DNA from: Mactromeris polynyma | Taxonomy: Eukaryota > Mollusca > Bivalvia > Venerida > Mactridae | Reading direction: 5' to 3' | DNA: 64,000 nt | NCBI GenBank assembly: GCA_032209605.1 | Contig: JASFXZ010000018.1 | Location: 5,087,904 to 5,151,903, forward strand | In this document: in pieces, positions 1 through 13,200 of the stretch | Position numbering within the stretch: the stretch's first letter is position 1 | Layout of the letters: every line of letters starts with the position of its first letter | Program-made: the position numbers and the translations under genes | Notes under the pieces: generated by a model | Seen by the model: the letters and a program-made list of their open reading frames with translations, nothing else | Database searches by the model: none | What the model was told of the DNA's origin: nothing

Positions 1-780
1 TGTATAGATACTTCTAAACAAAAGAAGAAAACATTAGTAACCTGATCAGTTAATGAACATGCAAAATAGATTAAGAACAATTTCTATATACAGCCAAAAT
101 AGCTAAATATAATTATTGTTTTCGTGAGGAACTAAGCGTTTATTATTCTTTCATGTACAGGATCCCAAAAAAAAACATTGAAACAATATTTCCAAAACAG
201 ATACTTCTTCTGTAACCACTGCTACACCTGACATTATTAATTCAGTAACAGCGATGTTAAGATATTTGGTAATGTCCTATTCAAAATAGCCGATGTTTGA
301 TCCGTTGATTATTGTTCAGTAAAGTGGTGAGCACCTCTTAATTAAGGGCAAGTGCCCGTATTGCTACGGTTATAATTGTAAATACCATTAGACATGGTAT
401 TAAAGGGAAGGCAACATTCATTAAACAATGCCTCACAGGCAGAATAGCAGGTAACAAATAATTTACTCAAACACATGCTTGATGGAGCTCTGACGGCATA
501 TTCACCTCTGGTACTGAGAGCATTGGATTAAATCCCGGCCGCGACATACAAAAGACGTTTAAAACGTTATTAAAAGCAACAATGCCGACGTTGGGAATTA
601 TAAGGGAAAATCTAAAACTAGCCGACTCAGTGTCACGTTAGTGTGGATGGGTGTGGCTTCATTTCACGTGCCTACGTTGTAGATCTGTATTGCTACATAA
701 TTACGCACTATACATCTGACACCGTCGTCGTATAACGTATAAATTGATGATGTGACATAAAACTAAACATACAAAATAGC
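1..780. other. No recognisable gene
   Basis: I see no cysteine-module exon, transposon protein or tandem repeat in this stretch. It lies downstream of the last visible exon of the first minus-strand gene and may hold its 3' UTR. Confidence 0.4.
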
Positions 781-1376
781 TCACTCACAGCGTGGTAGGT
801 TCACACAAACTAAGTTTCCATCCCTGCATGTACATGAATTGCAGCCATCTTTCAAGGTTTGACCATCAGCTAGGACTCTATTCTTATAAGAGCACCGACC
901 TATGCATATAGCAAAGAAAATGTTAACAACATACCTATAGACTTGGCTTGTCTTCTATAAGAATTACTCATATGATAAACATGAATACTGAAGTCGAACA
1001 GTGGAACCGGAAATGTCATATACAAAGTGCAATATTGCACTGAAATATTTAGTTTAATCTCCGCATCTACATACAGTTGTATATGCGTATGTCTAGTATA
1101 TGGATTTAAAGAAGGTCGATATTTAATGATATTGCTCTGACGTTGTCAGACAATGACCATCCATAGAGTAAAAGTGAGAGAATAAGTCCAAATTTCAAAA
1201 CAATTGCACGCACCTTCAGGACATACAGGGCAACATTCACCAGGCGGTGTAAAGAAGTTTAGACATGATGGCAGCATACATGATACGGCTGAACAGTCAG
1301 GACGTTTCCTGTGTGGTACACTTCGCACACAACACAGCATAACCAGCAACAACACTAGTATATACTGGACTTCCAT
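781..1376 (-). CDS. G1: short secreted cysteine-rich protein (signal + 6-Cys module + VWC-half/pacifastin-like module)
   Basis: Two coding exons are visible, 1214-1376 and 781-899, giving about 93 residues. Exon 1 starts at the ATG at 1376; a GTG two codons upstream is not needed. It encodes a hydrophobic signal peptide (MEVQYILVLLLVMLCC), a basic stretch, then a 6-Cys unit ending CCPVC, and finishes at a GTGCGT donor in phase 1. Exon 2 follows a CATAG acceptor and encodes a 6-Cys unit with CNSCTCRDG, ending CE then TGA. The other genes in the cluster have a donor at this position; here a stop follows, and no further exon is visible to the left, so I read it as terminal. The residues between Cys5 and Cys6 (VNLPR) differ from the CTxxxC of all other copies. 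An acceptor (GCATTGTAG) precedes the ATG exon, implying a 5' non-coding exon, but a LINE sits in that intron. Secretion is inferred from the signal peptide; the function is unknown. Confidence 0.6.
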
Positions 1377-1404
1377 TTCCACTTTAAATATAAATCCTAC
1401 AATG

Positions 1405-3245
1405 CAAAAATTAGCATCACATATTATAATTTTTGCGAAAAGTGCAGATGAATTGCAACATTCTTTAAATATTTTATCAGATTACTGCAATAGATGGAAA
1501 CTTAGAGTAAATCCAAGTAAAACGAAAGTTATGGTTTTCAGAAAAGCTGGTAGATTGCCACAAAATTTATGTTTTATGTATAATGATCATGAGTTAGAAA
1601 TTGTTACAAGCTTTAAATATTTGGGTGTATTATTTACTTCAGGGGGTTCGTTTTATGAGCATGACAAGTTATTAGCTGGACAAGCTTTAAAGGCGATTTT
1701 TAAAATGAATAAATATCTGTATAAGTTCACTGATCTGTCACCTAAACATACATTAGAACTATTTGATAAATTAATCATGCCAATTTTAACCTACTCTTCA
1801 GAAGTTTGGGGCTTCCATAAGGCTATTCAAACAGAACGGACTTATTTAAGTTTTTGTAAGAGATTATTGGGCGTTAAAGCAACCACTCAAAATGATTTTG
1901 TATATGGTGAACTAGGGAAACAAAGTATTGATTCACTCAAAATTTTTAGTATAATAAAATACTGGTTAAAAATCTGTACATGTGTAGAATCAAAATATAT
2001 TAAACATGCATACTTAATGCTGCAAAACGACATTGTAAGTAGACCAACTAAAATTAACTGGGTAACAAATGTTAAAACAATTCTGACTAAACTAGGTTTC
2101 GAACACGTGTGGCTAAATCAAGGTGTTGAAAACAAGGAATATTTTCTTTTACTTTTAAAGCAAAGAATAAGAGATATATGGTTGATCGACTATAACAATA
2201 GGTTAGAAGATTCCACGAGAGCTTTATTCTTTAGAACAATAGTTAGTACAAATTTTAGCAAATATCTAGATGTTATCACAATCCGTAAATACAGAATAGC
2301 ATTATCACGCTTGAGAATGTCATCACATAGACTAGCCGTTGAATCTGGTAGATGGAGAAAACCTTTAAGTGTCCCGTTAAATGAACGTATATGTCCATTC
2401 TGTAACATCCTAGAGGATGAATACCATTTTGTTCTTGTATGTAACATTTTGAGAGAATTGCGCATAAAATACATAAAATCATATTATTGGAACCGTCCCA
2501 GTACTTTTAAGTTCATCGCATTAATGACGACAAAAAATGCATCAGAAATACGAAATTTAAGTGTATTTGCACATCATGGATTTATTAAGCGCCAACAACT
2601 TCATAACGAGTTGTAATAGTATTAGTAATTTGGTTTTAAAATGTTTAAATGGTTACACCAAAATTGCCGATATTGAATATACTACTGTCTGTTATATTTA
2701 AAATTGTATAATTATTATAATATAAGAAATGTATTTATATATGTGAATGTATGTAAATGTGTATGTATAATTCTTTGTTTAATATAAGTGATAACGTCAA
2801 TGGAAACTACTAATATGTACATGTTATGTATATTTAATGATTGTTTCATGTACATGATCACCGTGCGATGCTTTACAATTTCGTTTCGGTAGAGCACACA
2901 TGTAATTGGTGATTGTACATTTTAAAATTGCTCGATCATTATAGGTTATGCGCTCTTTGTAAGGGCCATTTCCTTGATGATCCATTTAGATGTTCTAGGA
3001 GTTACCATTGACGTTAAATTATTTTATATAATTATGTAATTATGGATATGAATTGGATGCTTTGTTTTTAACATGTATTTATCATTTAAATTATTCTGCC
3101 TCCCCCAACAGAGATGAACCTCATTTATTTACCATTTCATTGTATCTTCTTGTCACGTATTGCTATGTATTATTTTCTATGTTATATTGATGTTTTGTCA
3201 ATAACCTTTTATGGGTTTAAGTACAATAAAAGTTCTTCTTCTATG
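1405..3245 (+). mobile_element. 5'-truncated non-LTR retrotransposon (LINE), reverse transcriptase C-terminal part and 3' UTR
   Basis: The frame is open to the stop at 2616. It encodes the C-terminal half of a LINE reverse transcriptase: the segment just after the catalytic box (IIIFAKSADEL), then NPSKTKVMVF, FKYLGVLFTSGGSF, and PILTYSSEVWGF, and a Cys-rich end (CPFCNILEDEYHFVLVC). The expected FADD catalytic motif is missing, replaced by ASH, because the copy is truncated right there. A non-coding tail runs to about 3245 and ends with an AATAAA and TTC-rich stretch. The part of the open frame before about 1405 is antisense to exon 1 of G1 and is not LINE sequence. The copy is dead but little decayed. 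It lies antisense in the 5' intron of G1, within about 30 bases of its first coding exon. Confidence 0.85.
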
Positions 3246-4635
3246 TCCAGCTTTAAGACATAAACAGTAATATATGTGTGTAGTTGGTCAATGAAAATAT
3301 CATGTAGAGTCATAAAATTAAGATTTAGCATTCCATGACCAGAAAACCATAACGCTATATCACACGGGCTGTATTTGCTGTTGCAGTTGATACCATCGTT
3401 ACGTAAGGATAGTAGTGCCGATAATTGACAAAAAAAAGGCTGAAAACAGATCTCATTTTAGAATTCATAAGCACAATCAAAGGAAACACTTTTCTTAAAC
3501 TCATTGTGTATAGTCAATACAGTTTATACCGGCGGTCATCGTTGGCTGTTACAATTGCATGTATCAGAATGCTTTTTCGCCAAGTAAATGCCTTATACAA
3601 AATGCATGCTATGTAGCTGTATGAAACAGACTGCAATCACTGCAATGAAGCCCACGGCAAACGCATACACGTATTACCTGGTTCATTACATATCCCAAAA
3701 AGCGTTTTGAAATGTTCGTGTTTTTCCTTGTCCTTGTCGAAGAAAAAGCCGCAATTGTGTTTTGATAAAAAAGTAAACGAAACAGCTGCAATAGTTTCAT
3801 GCATGAGTGCATTGACTTAACCCTTACCTTAATTTACGTGTGTCGGTATTAAACGTGTATACACCTGTTCGCGGTTTCTCTGATATTTGGGTGCAGATAA
3901 ATAGACATACATCGTATTCCGTTACCAATTATTATAAATGCTATCTGCTAAATGTTTATATACATGCTGCTATAAAGGAAACAAAGAGTTGTTTACCCTG
4001 TTCCTCGTAGGTTTACAATTGTTTACAATAATGGTATGCCATACTTTTATCCCTATTTTCGACAGTTGTTTGGTCATTCTCCTTTAGCAGTTCCAATATA
4101 AAACCTCGTAACCACATGGATAAGTGACATGAGTTCATAACTTGATATTTTTTTACCGTTATTTGTGACAGTATTTTTCTCTACTGATCTTGCCATGAAC
4201 ATAAACATGCGTGTAGCTCAGGGAAGATTTACGATACACAAATCGTCGCCTAGATATATATTTTTATTTCTGACTGACGGGACATAAATCGGTATAATGT
4301 CCTAACGTAAATCATCTGTTAACAGGTTGCTTCGCGACTGATACATACGATATGAAATTGCAATTGCAAGCGTCTGACGTTATTTCATAAGTTTAATTTG
4401 GAAGTTCGCAGCACCGTCGTTCACGGTTCTTGAAATGTCCGGTTTAATAAAACATCTTCATGCATACAAATATATGGAGTAACTTAATTGCTATGCGAAA
4501 CTTCGATTATATTGTCTGAACAGATATTTCTTTTCAATAATGCACCAATCCTGATTTGTATGGAATGCATAAGATCTCCTGCTCTCAAAGAAGTCAAGTC
4601 ATATTTCCGTGAATAATGATTTGAATTTAAACATA

Positions 4636-4657
4636 ACATGTGCGATATCGCACATGT
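4636..4657. repeat. 22-bp perfect palindrome
   Basis: The sequence acatgtgcgat followed by its exact reverse complement, with no spacer. It may be chance, a protein-binding site or the tip of an old element. Confidence 0.5.
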
Positions 4658-5059
4658 GATGTGTTTCGTTATCAGTTTTTAAAATGAATAAAGAAGTCGA
4701 GCTGGAAATGCAACAACCACCCAAAACCTTTTTGTCAATGATATTAACACAGCTATAACAAATAATTTTACCAACATATACAAATTAACCATTATGTATC
4801 GTGTTTATTTACATATAGTATCCGTTTTCAACTGACGATGCCCAAAGTCCAAAGTCAAACGAGCAATTTACGTAGTTATTTCTGACAATGTGTAATAAAA
4901 TTCAAGTTAATTGTTTATGTATTGATAACTATCCGACTTTTTAGTTATATTTGGCTTATTGCATTTGCTGGTTAAATCCTTTGCCAAGAATCAGTAATGG
5001 TTATAAAAACTTCAGCGGTAGCCAAATACTTTACTCACTATGTTAAGTCTAATCCCACA

Positions 5060-5245
5060 AAATCTTGCCTGACTAAAAAACAACGTGTGTTATTTACTTC
5101 GCATAAAGACGAAATGCAATGACTACCAAAATATATAAAGACTAGTCATACGTTCACTGAATAATGCTCATTGAATATCGATTTGATTGGTTTTATGTTA
5201 ATGATATTTGTTTGATTTTCATTGGTCGATATAAAGTGCGCAATG
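5060..5245 (-). promoter_or_regulatory. Possible promoter of G1 (weak)
   Basis: On the minus strand there is a TATA-like CTTTATATATTTTGG at about 5130-5144. Upstream of it is a CCAAT-containing block (5219-5246) whose plus-strand text, attggtcgat...aaagtgcg, also occurs upstream of G6 (about 41865) and G7 (about 54200). At about 5070 a CAG|GCAAGA could be a GC-type donor where the other genes have CAAG|GTAAG. The layout fits, but sequence similarity is patchy. Confidence 0.28.
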
Positions 5246-6194
5246 GAAAGGAAATGTGATTTTGTCCGGTGTGTGGTTAGCGCCGTTCACAAAAAAACAG
5301 ATGTCAAAGATAAACATCATGGTTTAAAAAATTCAAAATAACAGTTTACAAAACTGAAGGGAGCGACGGTTTCATAAAAAACATACATCGCTCAAAGAAT
5401 ATGAACAAGAGACACGAAATACTTGGAATATCAATCACAACACGCATTTGTACGACTGAACATTCAAATTAGGCCAAAACATATCTGGTTCAGGTAACAT
5501 TGCTGAAAGAAAATGGGGTCGGTAGGTAGGGATTTTTTAGTCCTTGTGTAACTTATAGCATGTGGTGTTGCGTTTGCTTCATTTGTTTTGTATATACGTA
5601 ACTTTGTAGCACATGTTATGGCTTCTGTAAACATACCTACTAGGTTTGCTCTTTGTGCACCTTAAGTTCGTAGTGGGCCCAAATGCAAGAAATTGTTTAA
5701 CATGTTAATAAACTTGCAAAAAGAAGCCCCTTGAAGCGACGTTGAGACCTCCGATTTCAATTTTTCCCAACCGGGCCATGAAGGTCATCAAATATCTCCC
5801 AGGGTGTTGATGAGTTCAGAACTGCCTTCATAATTTGGCATTCGCCAGTGTCCATACATTTCTGCAGCAAAATTCAGTCATAGCGAATGATTTCCAAGAA
5901 TTGTCTGACAGACATGCGGTCTGACAACCTTGGAAAACTTGTCAGATCGAATTCGAACTTGTCACACTAAAAACGTGTTGTTAAAAAGACAAATGGATAC
6001 TGCTTCGTAAAAAGTAAAAATAGAGTAACTTATCACATATTAGGTTTATTAAATACTTGAAACAAGACAAGTATTGCATGCATTCATACATAAAATGTGA
6101 CATGCAAAGCAAAGGGGTCTGTATAAATATCAAAATAAATATTTCTTTTTCATTTGGAGTTCAGTCTTGTTCAAATGCTACGTATAAAAATTAA

Positions 6195-6500
6195 TTGGGA
6201 GTAACACGCAAAATTTTGGAACGGGGGTTGTTGTCCATTTCTACAACTCTAACAATCGGCTTACAGTTTTCCAAGAAACGAGCCGTTTTTCCATTTTCTG
6301 ACAGCAGCGGTAGAACCGCTCGTTTCACGGTGAAAGTTAACAAATCTAACAATTGGCATATTTTGAAAATGTTTGCTCATTTGGAAACTTTGGAAAAGGT
6401 TGAAAATCTTGTGTACTGTCGTGCACATGTTTGAACTCGTCAATATAACTGATAAGTGCGATATTAGAATGCCGCAATCAGTTAACGCTCAATTAATGGT
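6195..6500. repeat. Dispersed fragment, related copy at about 19290-19450
   Basis: The stretch tttggaaaaggttgaaaat...ctgataagtgcgatatt recurs in diverged form at 19290-19450, there followed by a short tandem copy. A 79-codon open frame (6195-6434) covers it, but nothing in it is recognisable and I do not call a gene. Confidence 0.4.
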
Positions 6501-6650
6501 CTATTCCAAAAAGATAATGTCAAACATTTCATCTTCAATTTAGAATTTTATAAACATGTTCGTTATTCATTAGTCCTCTATGTCAAAATCAACCTAAAAT
6601 AATATGTTTGTGGAAAGAAATACCAATCGTTTTTTTAAACAATTAAAACG

Positions 6651-6718
6651 ACAACTGTACCATCTGAGAAGTATGGTGACAGAAATATGCCACCATACTT
6701 CTCAGATGGTACAGTTGT
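6651..6718. repeat. Perfect 28-bp inverted repeat (hairpin, 12-nt loop)
   Basis: Arms 6651-6678 and 6691-6718 are exact reverse complements around the loop acagaaatatgc. The inner text (tatggtgacagaaatatgccaccata) and the sequence after it (gtgcccacaactgccatcatttacc, about 6887) resemble the elements at 40660-41160 and 57099-57610, so this is probably a member of the same palindromic family. Confidence 0.75.
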
Positions 6719-7245
6719 ACTGCTTAATTACTTTACTACTTAATAAACTAGAAAAGTATGTTGTTATCACGATAAAGAAACTATTTAACTACTTAATTAA
6801 TTAGAAAATTATGTGTTTAACTAGATAAGTATAGTGATAAAGTTTCATACCAGATAAATATCTTAACACGAAAAAATTGTCTGAGAGTGCCCACAACTGC
6901 CATCATTTACCCACCAATCTATTTTAGATAAGTGATAAGAAGTTAGGCTGATATTGATATAGAAGATTTCCAATAATGAACATGGAATGATGTTATGTTT
7001 TATTACGCCCAATGCATGTTTAGTTTCAATTATTAACATACATCATAAACAATACATCACATCTTACACACGATATAAGAATTTAATATTTACATAAAGA
7101 AGATATTCAAACAAATAAGTAATTCATTGTCATAGGAGCGTAATGCAAATGATGGTTTAAAGTTTTCAGCAGATGCTACTGTTGTGACAAAAGATAGCAC
7201 ATTTTTAATAAGATACAATCCATCGCATGTTATTGTTTGGTGATT

Positions 7246-10200
7246 CTAGTCTTCGTAACGATGACGACGACGCCAGTAGCCTTGGTTTCCTGGACAAATA
7301 GGACAACACTGACCTGGTGGTGTATAACCCCTACTGCGACAGTGTCCTGGTAATGATGGGCATGTCACATAAGAACAGTCAGGTTGAGCTGAAAGAAATA
7401 CATAATATTTTTGATAAACATGTAATAGAGTGTAATCTACGAGCTGGTACTAACAAAGCACAAACTGTTACACAATTTTTGCATATTAACATTCCTGGAG
7501 ATAGCGAACATATGGGACGGTGTGCTTCTATCAGCGCAAATATAAGGCTCATCATTGACTGACGATGATGATTGTACTGTACGTTCAAACCACTACGAGG
7601 CATAATTAACGAACACTGTGATAGTATCAAAACTATACTAGTATCTATTCACAATTATTTATGAATGCCAAGGAATATTCGCACATTCGAAATGAGAATA
7701 AGTTGCTACAGGTAACGCCACATACACAAATAAGTGCCTCCCCACACAAACATCGCTCATACGTCAACATTTTCGAATACTGATTCGGCATTCGAATATT
7801 CGGTAAATAGAAAAAAAATTATTTAAAGTTTTGTCACTTTTTATTTAATTATGTAATTTACATATTACGATTATTTAATCTGCAGCCGATTTAGTGGGAT
7901 TGTGTGTATATCTAAATGTTAGAAATTAATGACAATTTAGCAATTAAGTGTAAGGTTAGATAGCTGTGAACTCGATTTAAGCCCACAGTATATTTACTGA
8001 CAGTTTCAAGGCTGTAATTCGCTGTATGGTTAATATTTATTTTTGTGTTTTGAATGTGTATATATTTTCCTTCCCCATGTACAACTCTTTAACTTTATAT
8101 AGTGTTCAGTTTTCTGCCCAGTTTCGGCATATTGTTGCCAGCTGTCTTGATTTGTCCTATGATCTTTACCATCCATTAACCCCCGCCCCTTCACTGTTTG
8201 TCCTATTGTATTCTACTAGTTATTATTTATGGTCTGCCAGGCCAATCCTTGCGCCTCTATTCCCAAACGTATGTACCCTTTAACCTCATTAAGTGCCTTA
8301 TGTTTTACGGATTGTGGTTTTACCGGAGGTCTTTGTGGGGAGGCACTGTCTAATGTATGGGGCGTTCCCTGTATCAATGTATTCTCTATCTTCTATGTAG
8401 AAGCATAATGCAAGAGTTTGCTACCCTGGTCATCATCAGTTTGTTACACGTGATAATGGTATTTACAGGTGTTATTATAAGCCGTGGTACAATACACTCT
8501 GGCGATGACACAATTAAACATCTAACGGTAAGCATAAAGTTAAAAACAGCAATTTTCAATTGTATTATAATCAAAATGAAGCTGACAGCACATTTAACTC
8601 AACGTAATTTTATTTATAATTTTAACTAGAATTTTTTTCATTTATTTGCACCCCTACATACAGTTCGGCGAGAAAGAAGCGTTTGAAAACTAGTAAAATA
8701 CTTTCATGCGATTGGAATATAAAGACAAATAAAGACATTTAGATTTGATTTGATTTTCATTAAAAAGATACAATAAGCGACATTAAAGTTATTTTGTCGA
8801 TAGCATAACTTATCCCGATATCGATCATGGACTATGCATGCAGGCAACAATAAATGGTAACCATTAACTAATGCTTAATGCAGGTTTTTACTGAATGAAA
8901 GACGCATATTGGAATATGCGTTCGGACGGTTGACCGAATATTCGAAAACCAAAATTACCATTCGTTGACGACATCTCTACAAATATTGTTAACGATTTCT
9001 TTTTTATAAGCCACGTGAATTATACACATTCGGACAATATACACCAGTTTCTACTTACTAGGTGTGCTAATTGGATTCATACAATCGCGTCCGCAACCAA
9101 CACTACAACACTTCTGTACTCCTGGACAACCTTGATCAGATGAACACAGTTCAGCACAGATACCAAAATTTAATGGGTTCCTTAACTGAGGACATGTTCC
9201 AGGTTTCTCTACTGTAATGTAATACAATGTATAATGAATGTATATATTTCTACATGCCAATTAAAAGCATTTATTTTATTAAATATATAATTCGACAAGG
9301 AAATATAACATCTAATCATCTAAGCTACTCAAAACACGAACATATTAAAAAATATACATATATGCATTGGCAATTACAATGAGGAAAGGAGCACAAGACA
9401 GAAACACGTGTAATAACAGAACATGTGAGTATCGCATTATGTCAGATGTACAACCTGACTAGTGGATTCAACCTGAAAGTTACAAGGTCGTGGAACAACA
9501 TATTATAGATTGGTCGCGTGGTTTTTAAAGATCGGTAATGAATGCTGTTGTTATAAATTGGTCACGTCATCAGGGATTTATCAATCAAGTGTGTGTACAA
9601 ATACATACGTGCCACACAACAAGCTGTATACTTACTGCATGCCTTTTCAGTGCAAATTACATTTCCATCGCTGCATGTACAAGTGTTACAGTCAACTTTG
9701 ACAGTTGCACCATCATCCACAACTTCACCGTTGATATTGCACGTTCCTTCAAAGAAAGAAAAATCATTGTTTTCATGAGTTTCCCGTGACTACCGATGAA
9801 AATGGCGAACGTATCTGACAATGTATTCACTTCAATGACAGTAGCAAACATATCAGACTATGTATTCAATTCAATGAAAGTGTCAAACATATCAGACAAT
9901 TTAATTGATTCCATGAAAATAAAACACATATGACTATGTATTTGATCGAAGGACAATTGCAAACTCGTGCGACAATGTGTTCAGTTGATTGAAATTAGCA
10001 AACACCATTCACTACACGTGTTCAAAATCAAAGAGTGTTCAAACAGTACAATGAATAATCATCGAATATCATTAATTCAGAAAACCGAGATAACATATAT
10101 TATATTTTTCTAGTACCTATTCACAATTATTATATTATATAATCATATAAGTATTATAAGAGTATTATTCATAATCCACATGGAGGATGCTTACACATTC

Positions 10201-13200
10201 GGATATTAGACAACCAGTAGTACTTACTGGGTTTAAGAACAGAATCCATACAAACGTGTCCACAGCCATTACTGCAACACTTCTGTTGACCTTGACAATT
10301 TTGATCAGATGAACATAGATCAACACAGATACCTGGACCGCTTACAGAAGGGCATGTACCCGGTTTCTCTATAATGTGAGACAAAATAGAATGTTCATAA
10401 ATGCGCACTGAAAACGTTTGTAAATAGATAACGAAGTCGGTCAGGATATACAACATAGAAAGCGTGTAATTACCTCAAAAGCACAAATAGACATGAAAAT
10501 ATTCGCATTAACAGTTACAGTAGCAAATGTAACACCAGACACAACCAGAAGTAATGATGAAACCAGGAGTATCGCCCAGTAAAAGTCAGGGGGATAACGT
10601 ATGCGACAGAGTTAGATTGCACTAAACCTCATTACTTATTATACTATCACCCAAAAAATACAACAGTAAAATTAAGAACATCTGGTATGCATTACACCGG
10701 GTCAAGCATTCCCATCATATCGCAAATAATGTGCATGTAGTTAATATCATGACAGCCATGTGTGGAACTGATCAACATTAACAACTGACAGTTCATCGGG
10801 GATTGAACAGTCAGTATGCGTACAAACACATACGTGTATGACTTTCTAATGCCACATAACAAGCTGTATAAGCTCGTACTTACCACACGCTATTAGCGTG
10901 CAGATTAAGTCTCCATCCCTGCATTGACAAGTGTTACAGTCGACTTTGACAGTTGCACCATTTTCCACAACTTCACCATTGATACTGCACGTTCCTTCAA
11001 ATAAAATAAAAATCATTGTTTTCATGAGTTTCACATCTCTATAAATGAAAGTAGCAAGCATATCAGACTATTTGTTTGATCGAATGAAAGAAGCAAACAA
11101 ATCAGAGTATGTATTTGATCGAATGAAAGTAGCAAACATATCTGACTATGTATTTGATCGAATGAAACTAGCGAACATATTAGACTATGTATTTGATCGA
11201 ATGAAAGTAGCAAACATATCAGACTATGTATTTGATCGAATGAAAGTAGCAAACATATCAGACTATGTATTTGATCGAATGAAAGAAGCAAACATATCAG
11301 ACTATGTATTTGATCGAATGAAAGTAGCAAACATATCAGACTATGTATTTGATCGAATGAAAGAACCAAACATATCAGACTATGTATTTGATCGAATGAA
11401 AGAAGCAAACATATCAGACTATGTATTTGATCGAATGAAAGAAGCAAACATATCAGACTATGTATTTGATCGAATGAAAGAAGCAAACATATCAGACTAT
11501 GTATTTGATCGAATGAAAGAAGCAAACATATCAGACTATGTATTTGATCGAATGAAAGAAGCAAACATATCAGACTATGTATTTGATCGAATGAAAGAAG
11601 CAAACATATCAGACTATGTATTTGATCGAATGAAAGTAGCAAACATATCAGACTATGTATTTGATCGAATGAAAGAAGCAAACATATCAGACTATGTATT
11701 TGATCGAATGAAAGAAGCAAACATATCAGACTATGTATTTGATCGAATGAAAGAAGCAAACATATCAGACTATGTAATTGATCGAATGAAAGTAGCAAAC
11801 ATATCAGACTATGTATTTGATCGAATGAAAGTAGCAAACATATCAGACTATGTATTTGATCGAATGAAAGTAGCAAACATATCAGACTATGTATTTGATC
11901 GAATGAAACTAGAAAAAAATATCAGACTATGTATTTGATCGAAAAAAATAGCAAACATATCAGACTATGTGTATGATAAATGAAAGTAGCAAACATATCA
12001 GACTATGTATTTGATCGAATGGAAGTAGCAAACATATCAGAGTATGTATTTGATCGAATGAAAGAAGCAAACATATCAGACTATGTATTTGATCGAATGA
12101 AAGTAGCAAACATATCAGACTATGTATTTGATCGAATGAAAGAAGCAAACATATCAGACTATGTATTTGATCGAATGAAAGAAGCAAACATATCAGACTA
12201 TTTATTTGATCGAATGAAAGTAGCAAACATATCAGACTATGTATTTGATCGAATGAAAGAAGCAAACATATCAGACTATGTATTTGATCGAATGAAAGAA
12301 GCAAACATATCAGACTATGTATTTGATCGAATGAAAGAAGCAAACATATAAGAGTATGTATTTGATCGAATGAAAGAAGCAAACATATCAGACTATGTAT
12401 TTGATCAAATGAAAGAAGCAAACATATCAGACTATGTATTTGATCGAATGAGAGAAGCAAACATATCAGACTATGTATTTGATCGAATGAAAGAAGCAAA
12501 CATATCAGAGTATGTATTTGATCGAATGAAAGAAGCAAACATATAAGAGTATGTATTTGATCGAATGAAAGAAGCAAACATATCAGACTATGTATTTGAT
12601 CGAATGAAAGAAGCAAACATATCAGACTATGTATTTGATCGAATGAAAGAAGCAAACATATAAGAGTATGTATTTGATCGAATGAAAGAAGCAAACATAT
12701 AAGACTATGTATTCGATCGAATGAAAGAAGCAAACATATCAGACTATGTATTTGATCGAATGAAAGAAGCAAACATATCAGACTATGTATTTGATCGAAT
12801 GAAAGAAGCAAACATATAAGAGTATGTATTTGATCGAATGAAAGAAGCAAACATATCAGACTATGTATTTGATCGAATGAAAGAAGCAAACATATCAGAC
12901 TATGTATTCGATCGAATGAAAGAAGCAAACATATCAGAGTATGTATTTGATCGAATGAAAGAAGCAAACATATCAGACTATGTATTTGATCGAATGAAAG
13001 AAGCACACATATCAGACTATGTATTTGATCGAATGAAAGAAGCAAACATATAAGAGTATGTATTCGATCGAATGAAAGAAGCAAACATATCAGACTATGT
13101 ATTTGATCGAATGAAAGAAGCAAACATATCAGACTATGTATATGATCGAAGGAAAATAGAAAACACCATTCACTCTATGCATTCATAAGGTGTTCAAACT

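Larger units (their letters stand above)
3246..6194. other. Intergenic region without a recognisable gene
   Basis: No module exon or transposon protein was found. It holds the promoter-like block at 5060-5245 and a perfect palindrome at 4636-4657, listed separately. Confidence 0.4.

Noticed and set aside
1204..1404. N-terminal 67 codons of the 470-codon plus-strand frame
   Set aside because: They are antisense to the G1 signal exon; LINE similarity starts only at about 1405.
8026..8629. 85- and 90-codon plus-strand frames
   Set aside because: They lie in an insertion within the last intron of G2 with no recognisable domain; copies in G3 and G5 flanks are not open.
11031..13123. Long repeat proteins (13-residue periods) on both strands
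   Set aside because: The unit is 39 bp and open on both strands by arithmetic. It lies in an intron between well-supported exons, with no signal or splice pattern of its own.
11045..13150. CRISPR array
   Set aside because: Units abut without unique spacers, and the locus is eukaryotic.
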